Source: Pycnopodia helianthoides (Eukaryota; Echinodermata; Asteroidea; Forcipulatida; Asteriidae). Taken from it: a stretch of DNA of 64,000 bases. The DNA lies in NCBI GenBank assembly GCA_032158295.1, contig CM063256.1, positions 14,616,953 through 14,680,952 of the forward strand, in the 5' to 3' direction. The notes below the pieces were generated by a model. It searched no databases, was not told the origin of the DNA, and saw only the letters and a list, made by a program, of their open reading frames with translations. Shown piece after piece: positions 60,496 through 64,000 of this stretch; the stretch's first letter is position 1; each line of letters starts with the position of its first letter. The position numbers and the translations under genes are program-made.

Positions 60496-62099
60496 GCTGC
60501 TCAAAAATCATCGTTTGCAAAACTTGATATTAGCATCTCAACGTGCATGAAGCATGTTCAAATCTCGATGTTTAGCATCTCACTCAGTGTGCACAAAACT
60601 TGTTCTCAGTCTAAATATTTTGCTGGATGAAATCAATCCCGGGCATACGTTGTTGTAAAGGATGACAGTGCAAACTATGAAAGCAAAGTGATCTAGTAAA
60701 TAAAGTTCACTTTTCCTCTTTTGCCAAGAAGAGTGTTGACTTTGTCATTGAGAATTTTGTCAGAATTCAATCAAACTCAAGCAAGAGTTTGTGTAGGAGA
60801 TTGTGACTTCTGTTTAACGGGTACAAATTTAGCAGGCTGTTGGTACAGTAATGCCACAAGGTCACACGGAATTAACAGCAGTTAACTTCATTTCCTTGAT
60901 TTGCACATTATCCTAACTGGTAATTATAATGCATTTCAATCCATCAAGGACAAAGTTTTCACAACTTCCTCTTCCCAAGCTGCACCAGTATTTGACGAGA
61001 AGTTGAACTACAAAATTTATTCCCCCCAAATTTCTTTGTCCATTTCTTATAGCCAGTGAAATGTACTGTTTTTAACAAATAGCAGTAGCTATCTAATAGC
61101 AAATATCTATGCAACTATACCTCATGTACAATATGTAACTGCAGCAGCAATGTTCTAAAAATATGTGTAGACTAGACCTTTCTATTGTTGTTAAACTAAC
61201 CACGCTGGTTGGCATGGCAGCCGAATGTAGCAAAACATTCAATGTGTTGACATGTTGTGACCAAATTCAACATTTCTGCAAACTTTCAATTTAAAAAAAT
61301 ACATCCCATGATTGGTTGCTTTGTTTCTAACAAATTCAACAGTATTTATGAATATTTATGTAACATGGTTTCAAACTGTGGCTATCTGTTTTTGCTTTGC
61401 ATTTATGGCTTCCCATAGTTTTCCAACCTTGGTTGGCAAAAACTTGGGCTGTGACGTCGCAATAGAAAGGTTTATAATGTTGTCAATTCTTTGAAAATTT
61501 AATACATGTAAATAATTGCATTCAATGTTTATTGAAATATTAACTGTCGTATGTGGATTCCAAATTTGTAAACTTATTCCGGTATTAATTTAACATGCAA
61601 ACATAAAAATATTTAACTATTGTCTTTAAGTTTCTATGTCAAGGAATATAGGTGGGTGGGTAAAAGTTGATAAAACTTAGTTAACAATTTTTTAATGTTT
61701 AGTGTGATAGTAGTCTTGAATGGCGATGCTAGTTTTTGTGTTAGTCGCTGGTAGAGGGCAGTTAACTTCAACTGGCTCAGAGGGACTGGGCAAGTCTACA
61801 AATCTGGTTCAAAACGGTTTGATACAGATATATCTCTTCTCAAGTAACTTGTGTTGTGATTTAGGCCACCATTTGAACAAAATGAACATTGCCAATCAAG
61901 ACTAATAAGGTAGTTGAACAAGATATTGTGACTGCCCATGCAGAACAGGTGATTATTTTTTTTTATGCAGCCTTGGGGATTTTTGTCACAAGGATCTAAG
62001 GATTTCTAATGAATTACTATCTTGTGGGAATCATTAATGTACTAAACACTATGTGGCGAAACTAATACATGTACACACAATGGGCGACTGGAGTCATAA

Positions 62100-62258
62100 C
62101 TCATAGTGGGTATGTAAACAACAAACCAAGCGAGCGTCTCGCATTGTGCATAAAAAAGCATGGCTGCTTCCGGGCGCTTCTGCCGTAGTAGAAAGCAACC
62201 ATGCCTTTTCAGGCACACTGCGCGTCGCTTGCTTGATTTGTTTACATTGTATACCAAC
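62100..62258. mobile_element. MITE with GTAAACAA inverted ends
   Basis: GTATGTAAACAACAAACCAAGC and GCTTGATTTGTTTACATTGTAT face each other, with AGCATGGCTGCTT / AAGCAACCATGC inside. Confidence 0.65.
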
Positions 62259-62647
62259 TATACATGTAAATCACTTGATTCTGGTCACAGATTGTGTCGA
62301 TTGCATCGGACTCTCCCAGGTATGATGCCTTAAACAGCAGGTTTCACAATAAATGTTCAATTCTTGACAATTATGACTTCATGACTTTATACTGGCTTTG
62401 AGAATGTAATGTAAGTGGAGACAGGGATTAGAAATGTAAAGACTGTTTTTAGTGAGAGGCTATACACAACTGTAATGTTCTTTATGCAAAACTTGTTTTT
62501 AAGAAGTACAATGAATGCAGATCTGTTCTTAATTTTACCCAGTTTTAGATGTGAATAAATACATGCTGCATTTACATTAAGGATGAGTTTTTTATTTTCT
62601 TTATTTGCATTATGTAATACAAAAGTCGTCCCTCTCTAAATGGTGAT

Positions 62648-62913
62648 TTAACTCGTTGACTGCCGGTCATAGATTCGTAGGGCGTTCCCATTTGTCAAGT
62701 GCAGTGCGCATGCGTGCATACCAAATAGCTACTATACACACAAAAAATTGAACGTACACATTCTAAGGATGTATGTCCTCACCACTGCCAGAAGCAGATG
62801 TGTTGCGTGCTCAGTGATGCCAGTGTATTCAATTAACAATACAAAGCCCTTTCATTCCCTACGAGTATACTCGTTACTACGAATATACTCGTAGGCGGCA
62901 GTCAACGTGTTAA
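62648..62913. mobile_element. family-6 MITE, second copy
   Basis: Same ends and GTATACTCGT palindromes as 5013-5329, about 50 bases shorter. Confidence 0.8.
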
Positions 62914-64000
62914 GGCTGTGCCATCATGATCAAAGCAGGCCCGTGGCTGTACATCCTGTGGCTGTACATCCCTCCCTTCCTCCCTCCATATCATATCGAT
63001 GGAATTTGAACTCTCACCCAGTCACAGCATGCATGCTCTCCATAATTTTTATATAGATGAAGGGCGCGCTCGTGCAGTAACTGGGTGAGAGGCCACACGT
63101 CTGATTTGATCCGGACGACACAGCCCTTTTTAAAATTGGTAGATGACACCCATGTAAATTGAGGTGAACTCTGTCAGTCAGAGCATTTTCAATTTCGATT
63201 ATATTTTAAAACAAAATATATGATGTGGGGGTCAATTTTTAAGAGATGCCAAGCACCCACACAAGCTTATCAACAACTTTCTTCTAGCAGAAACCAGGTA
63301 CCAGCTCAAAGTACAATGCATTGTTTGCGACTGGTTAAACTGCCAACTTGCTGAGCACTAGTGAACAAAATTACTTTGAAGCAACTTTGTGAAATTTGGT
63401 CTGACTCTACACATGCCAGTCATGGTATTTTAAAGAAACGCTTGTTTTAATGTAACTGTTATCAAGTACAATAGGCTATCCCACATGATACACTTTTCTG
63501 GGACATTTTTAACATAAATCTCACTGATTTTCTGAGGAGAAAATCTGAAGTTAGATTAAAATGGAAGAATGCTTCGGCTGGAACAAACATTTCCTTAAGA
63601 GTATTCCTCAAATACTCTGCCAAATTGATCTTGCAATCTAAATGTCCGGACTAAATCCTCGATTTATTTTAGGTTATCATCAACTTCACAAAATTCTTGG
63701 GGTTTGTGTGACGGTTTGATCAAATAATCAATTTTCTTTTATTAAACTGAAAAGGAAGGGCTTTCTGTTTGTCAAGGGCATGCACAAATTGCACACATGT
63801 ATCAAATATTGTTCTCTGAACAATGCAAGTGAACTGCAGTGACTTCTATCTAATTTCAACCAGACATTTAAAGGGAGGGTATACCTTTGGTAATTACTCC
63901 AAACATTATTGACCATAACAACTTATTTGGTAAGAAGCACTGCAGCTGTTCATAATGTGTAACATTTCGAGAAAGGCTTTCCTTCTGAGGAATGTGGTCT

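Larger units (their letters stand above)
55403..64000. other. 8.6 kb without a recognised gene
   Basis: Holds MITEs (55561, 57241, 59745, 60248, 62100, 62648), a copy of the hAT-like element near 57850-57962, a T-rich run near 58370 and AT-rich unique DNA. The first part may be RING-NHL 3' UTR. The open frames here are short, unlike known proteins, and mostly lie in repeats. Confidence 0.55.

Noticed and set aside
60241..60527. Two overlapping frames of 76-81 residues
   Set aside because: They are contained in the inverted-repeat element at 60248-60495.
1..64000. CRISPR arrays, operons or prokaryotic defence systems
   Set aside because: Spliced animal genes throughout; the tandem repeats have no spacer-repeat pattern and no bacterial genes are present.

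Overview
This is eukaryotic nuclear DNA from an intron-rich animal. The genes are ordinary metazoan genes with small exons and GT-AG introns. They sit in AT-rich DNA filled with tRNA-derived SINEs, short inverted-repeat transposons (MITEs) and microsatellites. Protein similarity judged by eye and the repeat style suggest a marine invertebrate deuterostome, perhaps an echinoderm; nothing in the window proves this.

Layout. (1) 1066-8878, plus: the 3' part of a DDX24-type DEAD-box RNA helicase; its 5' exons lie left of the window. (2) 11232-27294, minus: a secreted or lysosomal papain-family protease of the counting-factor-associated-protein-D (CfaD) type, ten coding exons, convergent with DDX24. 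(3) 28190-38181, plus: a nine-exon F-box protein orthologous to FBXO25/FBXO32 (atrogin-1), about 0.9 kb from and divergent to the protease. (4) 42020-45607, plus: ribosomal protein eS12 (RPS12), five exons, with two related C/D-box snoRNA candidates in its last two introns. (5) 47790-47995, minus: the terminal exon of an unrecognised acidic protein. (6) 52508-55215, plus: a large RING/coiled-coil/NHL-repeat E3 ligase, probably with a non-coding first exon near 49506. No gene is recognised from 55.4 to 64 kb. The genes are not a pathway; this is a normal patchwork of independent animal genes.

Most unusual: tandem repeats seeded from coding sequence. In the F-box gene the end of one exon plus its splice donor is repeated five times downstream, and the last coding exon's tail is repeated twice more in the 3' UTR, one copy interrupted by a hAT-like insertion with a target-site duplication. 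The minus-strand gene at 47.8 kb has a tandem array whose unit carries its stop codon and AATAAA signal. Other structures include a 201-bp near-perfect palindrome (32350-32550), a ~1.6-kb inverted duplication in the 5' intron of the RING-NHL gene, and MITEs lying against splice donors of the protease gene.

Caution: the protease gene needs three one-base corrections and the RING-NHL gene one, all in short mononucleotide runs. Uncorrected long-read indels explain this more simply than pseudogenes. All splice sites were placed by eye from GT-AG signals, phase continuity and remembered family similarity; no alignment or search was run.
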